Origin: Streptomyces liliifuscus
GTDB taxonomy: Bacteria; Actinomycetota; Actinomycetes; Streptomycetales; Streptomycetaceae
Assembly (NCBI RefSeq): GCF_016598615.1
Contig: NZ_CP066831.1
Location: 186,001 to 250,000 of the forward strand
Length of the DNA stretch: 64,000 nucleotides
Reading direction: 5' to 3'
The notes under the pieces were generated by a model. It did not search any database and was not told the origin of the DNA. It saw nothing but the letters and a program-made list of their open reading frames with translations. The position numbers and the translations under genes are program-made. Below, in pieces: positions 8,322 to 16,616 of this stretch (positions are counted from its first letter, which is position 1; the number at the start of each line of letters is the position of its first letter).

Positions 8322-9653
8322 TCAGAAGGCGCAGGTGTCCATCCAGCGCGTGACCAGGGATGTGTTGTTCTTGTCGGGGTCACGTACGGGACCGCACAGG
8401 AACGGGCCGAAGCGGGTGTCGGCACGCAGCCAGAGACTGAGGAACGACACGATCCACTTGCCCTGCTTGGCCTTGTTGCCGGAGCCCGTCATCGGGCACA
8501 GGTGGTCGCCCGGAACCTCGATGTAGAGCTTCTCCGCCTGGGACATGGAGTTGTACCAGGGCACCGCGTAGGTGTTGCCGTGGGCGACGGAGTCGCTCTG
8601 ACAGGTCAGGAAGAACGTGGGCTCGGTGACCGAGGAGAAGTTCGCGTTCGGGTGGTACGGCGCCGTGGGCACACCCGCCCGGAACCGCGAGTCGTCCCGG
8701 AGGGCCGCCATGACACCACCGCCGCCCATCGAGTGACCGACCGCGCCGAGCGTGCCGTTGACCTTCCCGGACAGCGGGTTGCCGGCCGCGTTGCCGAGCG
8801 CGATCAGCTGGGTGCCGGCGGCGGAGATCTGCCGGCCGCGCGATTCGGGATCGTCGGTGAGCGTGTTCGTTCCGACGTTGACGACAACGAAGCCCCAGGA
8901 CGCGAGGCGGGGTGCGAGCCACTGCAGGTTCTGCTGTGTGCCCTGATAGCCGGGCATCAGTACGACACTCGGGTACGAGCCACTGCTCGTGGGGTACGTG
9001 ACCGTGCCTGAGCCGTATCCGCTCGGGTTCGGAACGGTGTAACTGGCGGTGGTCAGCGGCCCGTTGGCGGTCTCCAGGGAAGTCGCCGTCGGGTCCGGGA
9101 TGCCGTTGCCCGGAGGAGTTCCGCCCCCGGAGCCGTACACCTGGAACTCGAACAGCGAGTAGCCGTAGGTGGTGCCGCGCTGGGTGCCCAGCATGCGGAC
9201 GTACCGGCCGTTGCCGTTCACGTCGAGGGTCTGCACGCCGCCAGTGCCGGTCATGGTCGAGTGGATGGTGGTCCAGGCGGTGCCGTTGGTGGAGGTCTGG
9301 ATCTGGAACGCGCGGGCGTACGCGGCCTCCCAGCGCAGCACTACCTGGCTGATGGTGGCTGTGGCGCCCAGATCGACGCTCAGCCACTGCGGGTCACTGA
9401 ACGTGCTCCCCCAGCGCGTCCCGGTGTTGCCGTCCACGGCCGCCGACGCGGGAGTTGACGTGTTCTCGGTGGACGAGGAGGTCGCGGGTCTGCCCTGGGA
9501 CAGCAGGTCCGCGGCGGCCGCCGGCGGGGCTGCGGCCGTCAGCAGGGCCAGCGCCAGGCCGAGGGTGGTCGCCAGGGCGATCAGTGCCGTCATGGCACGG
9601 GAACGGGGCCGTAACGGCACGGCCGTGTGAAGGGAACTACTGGATGGACGCAT
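8322..9653 (-). CDS. Secreted cutinase/polyester hydrolase with N-terminal F5/8C (CBM32-like) domain
   Basis: 443 residues. A signal peptide covers about residues 1-47; a discoidin-type (F5/8 type C) beta-sandwich covers about 50-175; a GGGTPPG linker joins it to an alpha/beta hydrolase from about 185. The hydrolase aligns by eye with actinobacterial cutinases of the Thermobifida type: nucleophile Ser308 in GHSMGGGG, Asp354 in SDSVA, His384 in PGDHLCP, the YNSM segment, and a C-terminal Cys420-Cys441 pair matching the family disulfide. The aromatic clamp residue, Trp in TPWH of that family, is Tyr333 here (APYH). GGAGG precedes ATG 9653 at ideal spacing. Expected role: hydrolysis of cutin or other polyesters, with the sandwich domain binding a carbohydrate or surface. 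The next gene upstream encodes another exported esterase. Confidence 0.9.
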   Translation of the reverse strand: MRPSSSSLHTAVPLRPRSRAMTALIALATTLGLALALLTAAAPPAAAADLLSQGRPATSSSTENTSTPASAAVDGNTGTRWGSTFSDPQWLSVDLGATATISQVVLRWEAAYARAFQIQTSTNGTAWTTIHSTMTGTGGVQTLDVNGNGRYVRMLGTQRGTTYGYSLFEFQVYGSGGGTPPGNGIPDPTATSLETANGPLTTASYTVPNPSGYGSGTVTYPTSSGSYPSVVLMPGYQGTQQNLQWLAPRLASWGFVVVNVGTNTLTDDPESRGRQISAAGTQLIALGNAAGNPLSGKVNGTLGAVGHSMGGGGVMAALRDDSRFRAGVPTAPYHPNANFSSVTEPTFFLTCQSDSVAHGNTYAVPWYNSMSQAEKLYIEVPGDHLCPMTGSGNKAKQGKWIVSFLSLWLRADTRFGPFLCGPVRDPDKNNTSLVTRWMDTCAF

Positions 9654-9711
9654 TGCTTTACCTCCGGATTGCGGTGAGAGCGCGGTAACCGGACAGCGTG
9701 GTGCGCCTGTG

Positions 9712-9752
9712 CTGTGAGAGCCGCCGGATCGCCGGCAGGTGATCTCTCACAG
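9712..9752 (-). terminator. Hairpin downstream of the Tat-exported esterase
   Basis: Nine-base arms CTGTGAGAG and CTCTCACAG enclose a G+C-rich 23-base loop that can itself fold. It lies between the esterase stop (9790) and the cutinase start (9653), so the two minus-strand genes are likely transcribed separately. Confidence 0.6.
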
Positions 9753-9789
9753 TGCGGAAGGACAAGGAAGGGGGTGCCGCGTGCGGCGA

Positions 9790-11184
9790 CTACCGGGACT
9801 GTGCGAAGAGCCAGTCGATGACCACGTCGTTCTCATACGTCTGGGCCCATGCGAGGTGTGGGTTCACCGGTGTCGTGCCGGGCGTGTAGCTGGTGAACAG
9901 TACGTGGCTGCGCGTGGCCCCGGCCTGCCGTAGGAGCTCCCGGGACCTGGCCTCGAACTGCGCCTTCGGCAGGTCGTTCGCCCACTCCCCACGGCTGACC
10001 CGGGCACCGGCGGTCTCCAGCGCGTTCATCAGTGTCCAGGTGCCGGGCTTGCCGAACCGGCCCTCCCGGTAGGGCACGACCGGGTCGTCGATGGAGTGGT
10101 CGGCCCAGATCGGGATGTGCGTGATCCTGTCCATGGTGGCCGCGTCGCCCCAGCCGGCCGTGGGCAGGGCGGCCGCGAACACGTCGGGGCGCTTCGCCAG
10201 CAGGCTGTAGATACCGCGCCCGCCCGAGGACAGGCCGACGAGATAGAGCCGGGCCGTGTCCACGTTGCGGGAGTGCTCGCTCACGAAGGTGTCGATGAGT
10301 TCGATCAGAGCGGCCTGGACCTTGGCGTCGGTCCAGTCCGTGCCGTCGGGTCCGTCCATGGGACGGGGCAGGGGGATCTGCGGAGAGAGCACGAAGGCGG
10401 GGTCGCGGCGCTGTCGTTCCGGTTTGGCGAACGTGACGGCGATCCGGTTGGAGGTCAGCTGGGTCATGTTGTTGTCCGCGACCTCACCACCGCCGTGCAG
10501 GGTGACGACGAGTGGGTAGCGCGTGCGCGTCCCCGGGTTCCGTACGTATCCCTCGGGCCGGTACAGCCGGAAGTCCAGCTCGAAGCCCGTGGAGTCGGTG
10601 AAGGAACCGGCGGCGAAGTCGTCGACCACGGGAGTGGTGACGTTGTCGTTCCGGACCGCGAACGGACCGGCCCTGAGCACTAATTCGCCTTCCGGGGTGT
10701 GCACGTCCGCCACCTGTCTGACGGAGTACGCGCGGTCCAGCGGAAGGGGGTCGGTGCCCGCGGCCCGCGCGTTGGAGTCGTTCGGGTCGAGTTCGATGAT
10801 CAGTCTGTCCCCCGGCCGTCCGGGGCGGGACCGGTCGTCCACTTCGGCGGTGGTGCTGGAGTAGACCCGGGTCACCGTGCGAGCCGCCGTCTGCCCGCCC
10901 ACGGTGGCCTTCACCTGGAAGGCCGAGGGCAAGATCGCCCCGCCGCGCAGGTCGATGCGATGCGCGTACTGGAGGGCGACGGCTGTCACCAGCCAGTTGT
11001 TCCTCGGCGTCACCCGCGTGACGAGGTCCGTTCGCAGGACCGGATTGCGCCCCCCGGTCGACTGTCGTCCCCCCGATGTCCCTGTGGTGGTGTCGGCGGC
11101 CGTGGCGGTTGCCGTGGTGACCGCCGGAGCCGCGACCGCGCCTGCGGTGACCGCGAGCGCCGTACGTCTGGTGATCCGTCTCAT
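9790..11184 (-). CDS. Tat-exported esterase with N-terminal beta domain (EstA/PHB-depolymerase-like)
   Basis: 464 residues. The N-terminus MRRITRRTALAVTAG has a twin-arginine motif and a hydrophobic stretch, so export by Tat is likely. Residues about 45-200 form a beta-rich domain like the Ig-like domain of EstA-type esterases; an alpha/beta hydrolase follows with the oxyanion loop TLHGGGE, nucleophile Ser319 in GLSSGG, an acidic segment HSIDDPVV near 363-370 and a His in NPHLAW near the C-terminus. Related enzymes hydrolyse short-chain esters or polyhydroxyalkanoate. Being next to the cutinase it may act on products of polymer attack. Its substrate is not decidable here. Confidence 0.87.
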   Translation of the reverse strand: MRRITRRTALAVTAGAVAAPAVTTATATAADTTTGTSGGRQSTGGRNPVLRTDLVTRVTPRNNWLVTAVALQYAHRIDLRGGAILPSAFQVKATVGGQTAARTVTRVYSSTTAEVDDRSRPGRPGDRLIIELDPNDSNARAAGTDPLPLDRAYSVRQVADVHTPEGELVLRAGPFAVRNDNVTTPVVDDFAAGSFTDSTGFELDFRLYRPEGYVRNPGTRTRYPLVVTLHGGGEVADNNMTQLTSNRIAVTFAKPERQRRDPAFVLSPQIPLPRPMDGPDGTDWTDAKVQAALIELIDTFVSEHSRNVDTARLYLVGLSSGGRGIYSLLAKRPDVFAAALPTAGWGDAATMDRITHIPIWADHSIDDPVVPYREGRFGKPGTWTLMNALETAGARVSRGEWANDLPKAQFEARSRELLRQAGATRSHVLFTSYTPGTTPVNPHLAWAQTYENDVVIDWLFAQSR

Positions 11185-11360
11185 GTGCGTCCTCGTCTCG
11201 GTCCTGTGGGGAACTGGGTCGCGCGGATCGGGTACTTGGTGCGTGTGGAGGTCGTCGCCCCGCTCCGTACTCCCGGAAGCAGGCGGCGCGTCGGAGGTCC
11301 GAGCGGCAGGTGCGGTGGCGGCTGGGAGTCCACGACCGGCGGGGCATGCGCTCGGGCCCG

Positions 11361-11400
11361 GGTCGCGGGTCGCCGGTCGCGGGTCGCGGGTCGCGGGTCA
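11361..11400. repeat. Heptamer tandem repeat GGTCGCG, about 5.7 copies
   Basis: Five GGTCGCG units (the second reads GGTCGCC) and a partial sixth run into the stop codon of the CitMHS gene; the last unit, GGTCA, contains the TGA on the minus strand. This is a slippage-prone array that could shift the gene's end. Confidence 0.85.
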
Positions 11401-12834
11401 CAGTGAGAACGCGCCGGTCAGCAGGGCGGCGGCGGTCATGACCAGGGTGGTGGCGAAGGCCCAGCGGAAGATGAAGCGCTGGTGTTCGCCGAGCGACACA
11501 CCACTCATGCCCACCAGGATGAACGTGGAGGCGGTGAGCGGACTGAGCGGGAACCCCGTGGTCATCTGGCCGAGAATGGCGGCCCGGGCGACCTCCGCCG
11601 GGTCCGTGCCGAAGCCCTGCGCGGTCTCGGCGAGTACGGGCAGTACGCCGAAGTAGTAGGCGTCCGGGGTGAAGACCAGACTCAGCGGCATACCGCTGAC
11701 CGCCACCGCGACGGGCATGTGCGAGCCGAAGGAGTCGGGGACGACGGAGACGAGCGCCTCGGCCATCTCGTCGAGCATCCTGGTGCCACTGAGGATCCCG
11801 GTGAGGACACCGGCCGCGAAGATCATCGTGGTGACCAGGACCACGTTCTTGGCGTGCCTGTCGAGCAGCGCCTGCTGCTGTTCCCAGCTGGGGTGGTTGA
11901 CCAGCGCCGCGATCGCGAACCCGAGGACGAACAGCACCGGAAGCGGCATCACTTCCTGGATCAGGCAGACCACGAGGGTGACGGTGAGCAGGAGATTGAA
12001 GACGTTCAGCCAGGTCCGCGGCAACGGCGGGACCCGGACGGCGCCGGGCCCGTCCCCGGGCGCCCGGACGGCCTGATGCTCCCCGTCGGCCGTCGCCGGA
12101 GTGGTGTGCCGACTCGGCTCGGGTTCGGTGGCCACCGTGACCGTCGTCGCGGCGACGGCGGGTTCACGGTCGTCCTGCTCACCCTTGCCCGCGTCCGGAT
12201 CCGGACCCTGCGCGGACAGCGCGCCAAGACGATTGCGTTCCCGGCGGCCGAGCAGATACGAGGCCACCAGCACCCAGGCGACGCCGACGCCCATCGCGGG
12301 CAGTACGGGGGTGAAGACCTCGGAACTGTCCAGTTTCAGAGCCGCCATGGCGCGTACCGTCGGGCCACCCCAGGGGACCATGTTCATCACGCCCGCGCCC
12401 AGGCAGACCACTCCGGACAGCACGAGGGGGTTCATACCGAGCCGCTGGTAGACCGGCAGCAGCGCGGAGACGGTGATGAGGAAGGTGGAGGCGCCGTCTC
12501 CGTCCAGGGCCACGCACAGCGTGAGGACCGCGGTGGCGACCGTGATCCGCAACGGGTCGCCACGCGCCACGCGCAACAGACCGCGGATCAGGGGGTCGAA
12601 GAGCCCGGCGTCCACCATCAGGCTGAAGTACAGGACGGCGAAGGCGATCATGATGCCGGTGGGCGCCACCTTGGACAGCCCGCCGAGAATCAACTCGCCC
12701 AGATCGCCCGCGAATCCGCCGATGAGCGCCGCCAGCACCGGAAGCAGGATCAGAGCGACCAGTACCGAGGCGCGTTTGGTCATGGTGACCAGCAGAAGGA
12801 CGGCGATCGTGGCGAAGCCCAGGGCTGCCAGCAT
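11398..12834 (-). CDS. CitMHS-family organic-acid:metal/proton symporter
   Basis: 478 residues starting at ATG 12834 (an upstream in-frame start at 12969 adds 45 polar residues that do not look native). About 11-12 hydrophobic segments; the hallmark region around residues 120-170 holds ALDGDGASTFLIT and GAGVMNMVPWGGP, typical of CitM/CitH citrate-metal symporters. A hydrophilic loop of about 80 residues divides the halves. The C-terminal stop lies in a heptamer repeat. It is divergent from a LysR gene, and downstream on the other strand lie a CoA-transferase and a CitE-type lyase, so the imported acid is probably CoA-activated and cleaved. The exact substrate (citrate, citramalate, malate or similar) is inference. 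Confidence 0.9.
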   Translation of the reverse strand: MLAALGFATIAVLLLVTMTKRASVLVALILLPVLAALIGGFAGDLGELILGGLSKVAPTGIMIAFAVLYFSLMVDAGLFDPLIRGLLRVARGDPLRITVATAVLTLCVALDGDGASTFLITVSALLPVYQRLGMNPLVLSGVVCLGAGVMNMVPWGGPTVRAMAALKLDSSEVFTPVLPAMGVGVAWVLVASYLLGRRERNRLGALSAQGPDPDAGKGEQDDREPAVAATTVTVATEPEPSRHTTPATADGEHQAVRAPGDGPGAVRVPPLPRTWLNVFNLLLTVTLVVCLIQEVMPLPVLFVLGFAIAALVNHPSWEQQQALLDRHAKNVVLVTTMIFAAGVLTGILSGTRMLDEMAEALVSVVPDSFGSHMPVAVAVSGMPLSLVFTPDAYYFGVLPVLAETAQGFGTDPAEVARAAILGQMTTGFPLSPLTASTFILVGMSGVSLGEHQRFIFRWAFATTLVMTAAALLTGAFSL

Positions 12835-12967
12835 GGCGGCGCTCGCTTTCTCGGGGACGGCCCTCGGCTGCGGTGTGCGGGGCTGGGCGGGGAGACAGGC
12901 CGAGGTGTTACGCGAGAGTTTCGGAGCACCGACGGATCGCTGTCCAGCATCAAACGGAGATCTGTCC

Positions 12968-12982
12968 ATGCGTTAAGCGCAT
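12968..12982. promoter_or_regulatory. LysR-type operator 1 (ATGCGTTAAGCGCAT)
   Basis: A perfect dyad with 5-base arms ATGCG/CGCAT and T-N11-A spacing, in the divergent region between the CitMHS gene (start 12834) and the lysR-type gene (start 13016). A close relative of this sequence lies in front of the CoA-transferase gene at 13973-13987. Confidence 0.7.
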
Positions 12983-13015
12983 CAATCCGAGCGGGGCGCC
13001 CTATGCTCGTCGGCC

Positions 13016-13942
13016 ATGGAAGCCACCACCTTGCGTCAACTGGCGGCGTACACGGCCGTCGCGCGGGCCGCGAGCTTCACCGCGGCCGCCGCGGAGATGC
13101 ACGTGTCCCAGTCCTCGCTCAGCCGCGCGGTCGCGGATCTGGAGCGACAACTCGGCGTCCAGCTCCTGGAACGGGACACCCGCAACGTGCAGTTGACCGC
13201 GGCGGGCGTCGAGGCCCTGCGCGTCGCCGAGCAGATAGTGAACGCTCACCGGGCGGGCATGAAGGAGCTCAGGCGATACCTGCTCGGCGACTCGGGAACG
13301 GTCGCCGTGGCCACTCTTCCCTCCGTCGCGGCGGTGCTCCTGCCACAGGTGATCTCCGAGTTCCGCGAGCGACGGCCGCAGGTGGCGGTACGACTCCTCG
13401 ACGGCCTGGAGCGGTCGGTACTGGACCGGGTCCTGTCCGGCGACGCCGACTTCGCGATCACCACCGTCGGCAGCCCACCGGAGCAGTTGGAGCACCGCCC
13501 CCTGGTCAGGGACCGCTTCGTCGCGGTGCTGCCGGAATGCCATCCGCTCGCCGCCCGCCACGAGATCACCTGGGACGATCTGGCGCGTCAGCCGTTCCTG
13601 GCCGTCGGGCGCGACTCGAGCGTGCGCCGACTCACCGACGCGGCGTTCGCCCAGATCGACGCGCACGCGCTGCCGGCGGCCGAGGCGGGCAGTATCGCGA
13701 CCTTGGGCGGACTGGTGACCGCCGGCCTCGGGGTGTCGGCGATGCCCGCCCTCGTGCTCCCGCTGATGGGCACCGGGCCCGTCGTCTGCCGACCTCTGGT
13801 GGACCCCGTGGTGGACCGGCGTCTGGACATCGCGCTGCGTGCCCGCCGAACGCTCCCGACCGTGACGGAGCGGTTCCTGGAGACGCTCGAAGAGTTCCGC
13901 CGCCAGGAGCGTCCGCTTCCGCCCGGGGTGTCGTGGGCCTGA
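13016..13942 (+). CDS. LysR-family transcriptional regulator
   Basis: 308 residues. The winged helix-turn-helix is at residues 4-63 (LRQLAAYTAVARAASFTAA, then SQSSLSRAVADLERQLG and LLERD). A periplasmic-binding-protein-like effector domain runs from about residue 92 to 295. It lies between the divergent CitMHS gene and the co-directional CoA-transferase/lyase genes, with a similar dyad before each unit, so it probably activates both in response to the imported acid or a CoA ester. Confidence 0.95.
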   Translation: MEATTLRQLAAYTAVARAASFTAAAAEMHVSQSSLSRAVADLERQLGVQLLERDTRNVQLTAAGVEALRVAEQIVNAHRAGMKELRRYLLGDSGTVAVATLPSVAAVLLPQVISEFRERRPQVAVRLLDGLERSVLDRVLSGDADFAITTVGSPPEQLEHRPLVRDRFVAVLPECHPLAARHEITWDDLARQPFLAVGRDSSVRRLTDAAFAQIDAHALPAAEAGSIATLGGLVTAGLGVSAMPALVLPLMGTGPVVCRPLVDPVVDRRLDIALRARRTLPTVTERFLETLEEFRRQERPLPPGVSWA

Positions 13943-13972
13943 GGTGGCATCCCGCCGCACCACCCTCAATTC

Positions 13973-13987
13973 ATGCATTTTTCGCAT
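13973..13987. promoter_or_regulatory. LysR-type operator 2 (ATGCATTTTTCGCAT)
   Basis: Identical to operator 1 at 11 of 15 positions, with the arms ATGC..GCAT conserved. It lies 31 bp after the lysR stop and about 140 bp before the CoA-transferase start, in an A/T-rich island that stands out from its surroundings. Confidence 0.62.
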
Positions 13988-14125
13988 TGATTGATGGCCT
14001 TCTGTTGCTCGACAGGCATTTCTCCGCTCCGGCAGTCTGAGGACAACGGCGACGGCGGTGCCGCACCAACGCGGGACGACGCTGTCGGGGAACCACGCGG
14101 AACGGCAGTGCAAGGGAGCTCAGGG

Positions 14126-15343
14126 GTGTCGGACGACGAGCGGAACTCCACCGCAAGCGGGCAGTTGCGCGGGCTGAAGGTGGTCGAGTTCGCCCATGTG
14201 GTGGCCGGTCCGCTGGCGGGGTCGATGCTCGCCGACCAGGGGGCCGACGTCGTACACGTGGAGCCCCCCGGCGCCGGAGACGCGGCCCGCGCCATGGGGC
14301 CCCAACGCGACGGCGTCCCCCTGTGGTTCAAGGTCGCCGGCCGCAACAAACGCTCGGTCACCCTCGATCTGCACCACGAGGCCGGCCGGACCGTCGCCCA
14401 CCGCCTCGTCGCCTGGGCGGACGTCGTCATCGTCACTCTGCGCGCGGGACGCCTGCGCGACTGGGGACTCGACTGGGACTCCGTGCACCGGATCAACCCC
14501 CGGGCGGTGCTGCTGCAGATCTCCGGATTCGGCGCCACCTCGTCACAGGCGGACGCCCCCGGATTCGGCAAGGTGGGTGAGGCGCGCAGTGGAGTCGTCC
14601 ACCTGACCGGCTTTCCCGACGGCCCGCCCGTGCACACCGGCTTCTCGCACGGCGACGCCGTCACCGGCCTGATGGGCGCCTACGCCGTCCTCGCCGCCCT
14701 CCACCGCCGCGACCACGACCCCGACTTCGACGGCGAGTGGATCGACCTCGCCCTCTTCGAGTCCCTCTTCCGTCTGGTCGAGTGGCAGGTCATCGTCCAC
14801 GACCAGTTGGGCCGAGTGCCCGAACGCTCCGGCAACCAGCTGGCCGTCGCCCCAGGAGCCGTGATCAACACCTACCGCTCCCGCGACGGCGAGTGGATCA
14901 CGGTGACCTCCGCGACGCTGCGATCGGTGGGCAACATCGTCCGCCTGCTGGGACTCCCCGAGGAGGAGTTCACCACGGCTCAGCAACAGTACGACCGGCG
15001 CGAGCAGTTGGACGAGAACCTGCGGAACTGGGTGGCGAAGCGCGACGCCGGCGAGTGCCTGGAGGAGTTCGCCCGGGCCGAGGTCGTGGCCTCACGGGTG
15101 TTCGACGCGGCGGACATCGCCGCCGACCCCGTGTACGCCGAACGCGAGGACATCGTCACTGTCGAGGACCCCGACCTCGGTCCGGTACGTATGCAGGCGG
15201 TGATCCCGCATTTCCGGCAACACCCCGGCCGGGTCTGGCGGACGGGACCCGCTCTCGGACAGGACAACCACCTGGTCTACGGGCAGTGGCTGGGCCTCAG
15301 CGCGGACGAGCTGGCCGACCTGGAGAAGAGCGATGTCATCTGA
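14126..15343 (+). CDS. Class III (CaiB/BaiF) CoA-transferase
   Basis: 405 residues from GTG 14126, which has AAGGGAG 7 bases upstream; the longer frame from 13991 would start inside the regulatory dyad region. The N-terminal Rossmann half shows GLKVVEFAHVVAGPLAGSML and the adenine-CoA loop KVAGRNKRSVTLDL. The catalytic aspartate is Asp177 in GFSHGDAVTG, in line with Asp169 of formyl-CoA transferase. The family moves CoA between carboxylic acids through an enzyme-linked anhydride. It overlaps the CitE-type gene by 11 bp, so the two proteins are probably made together: transferase activates, lyase cleaves. Confidence 0.93.
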   Translation: MSDDERNSTASGQLRGLKVVEFAHVVAGPLAGSMLADQGADVVHVEPPGAGDAARAMGPQRDGVPLWFKVAGRNKRSVTLDLHHEAGRTVAHRLVAWADVVIVTLRAGRLRDWGLDWDSVHRINPRAVLLQISGFGATSSQADAPGFGKVGEARSGVVHLTGFPDGPPVHTGFSHGDAVTGLMGAYAVLAALHRRDHDPDFDGEWIDLALFESLFRLVEWQVIVHDQLGRVPERSGNQLAVAPGAVINTYRSRDGEWITVTSATLRSVGNIVRLLGLPEEEFTTAQQQYDRREQLDENLRNWVAKRDAGECLEEFARAEVVASRVFDAADIAADPVYAEREDIVTVEDPDLGPVRMQAVIPHFRQHPGRVWRTGPALGQDNHLVYGQWLGLSADELADLEKSDVI

Positions 15344-16280
15344 GGCGTCTCCCCAAGGCCCCGCCGAACTGGACGCGGGAGTGGTCGACCGCCCCCCGCT
15401 GCGCTCCCTGCTCTTCGTGCCCGGCACCAGAACCGACTGGCTGCCCAAGGCCCGGGCGGCGGGCGCCGACGCCGCGATCCTCGACCTGGAGGACGCAGTG
15501 CCCGCCGCGGACAAACTCGCCGCCCGCGCGCAGGTGGCCGAAGCCGTCGCACGGGCCGCCACCGCACCGCCCGAGCAGACGGGACGGATGGCACTGTTCG
15601 TCCGCGTCAACCCGCTGGACGACTGGGCCAGTGCCGAAGAACTGCGTGCGGTCGTACGGCCCGGACTCGCCGGGATCGTCCTTCCCAAGGTCCGCTCCGC
15701 CCAGGACGTGAGGCTCGCCGACCGACTCCTGAGCTGGTGCGAACAGGAGCAGGGCATGCGGCCGGGACGGATCGCCCTGATACCCCTGCTGGAGACCGCA
15801 CGCGGCCTGCGCGAGGCCTACGACATCGCCCGGGCCGCCTCACGCATCGCCTACCTGGGCGCTCTCACCGCCCCAGGCGGCGACGTGGAACGCGCTGTCG
15901 GCTACCGCTGGAGCCCGGAGGGAACCGAAACGGTGGCGCTACGCTCCCGCGTTCTGCTGGACGCCAGAGCAGCCGGGGTGCCGTGCCCGGTCAGCGGACT
16001 GTGGACGCGCATCGGCGACCTCCCGGGGCTGCGCGCCTTCGCCGAACAGAACCGCTCCCTCGGCTACGAGGGCATGATGGCGATCCATCCCTCCCATGTC
16101 CCCGTGATCAACGAGGTGTTCTCTCCCGGCTCCGCCGAACTCGCCCGCTGCGCAGAGTTGATCGCGGCGGTCGAGGCGGCGCAGGGAGAAGGGACGGGCG
16201 CCGTGACATTCCGAGGTGAGATGGTCGACGAGGCCATGGCCCGCACGGCCCGCCTCGTTCTCGAACGACACGGGGCATGA
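15333..16280 (+). CDS. CitE-like HpcH/HpaI-family CoA-ester lyase
   Basis: 315 residues, TIM-barrel CitE family. Visible features are SLLFVPGTR near residue 25, the metal region LDLEDAVP at 51-57, Arg91 in VRVNPLD, Glu154 in PLLETARG and MAIHPSHV near 250. The segment normally reading GxxDLxxDLG is altered to LTAPGGDVERAVG, keeping Asp184. CitE-like stand-alone enzymes cleave or form malyl-, citramalyl- or related CoA esters. Overlap with the CoA-transferase gene and shared regulation with CitMHS suggest cleavage of an imported hydroxy-acid's CoA ester. No hydratase gene is present, so the substrate is probably already hydroxylated. Confidence 0.9.
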   Translation: MSSEASPQGPAELDAGVVDRPPLRSLLFVPGTRTDWLPKARAAGADAAILDLEDAVPAADKLAARAQVAEAVARAATAPPEQTGRMALFVRVNPLDDWASAEELRAVVRPGLAGIVLPKVRSAQDVRLADRLLSWCEQEQGMRPGRIALIPLLETARGLREAYDIARAASRIAYLGALTAPGGDVERAVGYRWSPEGTETVALRSRVLLDARAAGVPCPVSGLWTRIGDLPGLRAFAEQNRSLGYEGMMAIHPSHVPVINEVFSPGSAELARCAELIAAVEAAQGEGTGAVTFRGEMVDEAMARTARLVLERHGA

Positions 16281-16384
16281 CCGCGGGACGGACCAAGTGC
16301 GTGACCAGCCGGGCGCAGGCCGCGCTGCTGGTGCAGCGGACCGGACTGCTCGACGAGCGCTCACAGCCCGGGGCCGGACGGTGA
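16277..16384 (+). CDS. Short ORF coupled to the lyase gene (35 residues)
   Basis: An ATG overlaps the lyase stop codon (ATGA) and opens a 35-residue frame, containing SRAQAALLVQRTG, that stops at 16384. It could be a translationally coupled peptide or the truncated start of a deleted third gene. No family recognised. The remaining 230 bp to the next gene show nothing. Confidence 0.25.
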   Translation: MTAGRTKCVTSRAQAALLVQRTGLLDERSQPGAGR

Positions 16385-16616
16385 ATCACGCACGTGCCCA
16401 GTGGGAACGTGTCCCCGCGCCCGCCGTCGGCATCCTTGTGGTGGCGACGGCAGCCGTCGACGTATCTCGATTCGAAGCTGTGGCTCCGCAACCACCATCC
16501 GGCTGCGCGAAGTACGCCTGCTGCGCTGCCGTGACCACGGGAGTTCAACGCCGGGCACTGCCACCCACCGCGGCCCTCCGTGCCAGGTCCCCGCTGCGGC
16601 GGGCAGCGCCCGCCCG

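Noticed and set aside
11482..14040. 852-codon plus-strand frame across the CitMHS and lysR genes
   Set aside because: Shadow of two real genes on opposite strands; composition is not protein-like.
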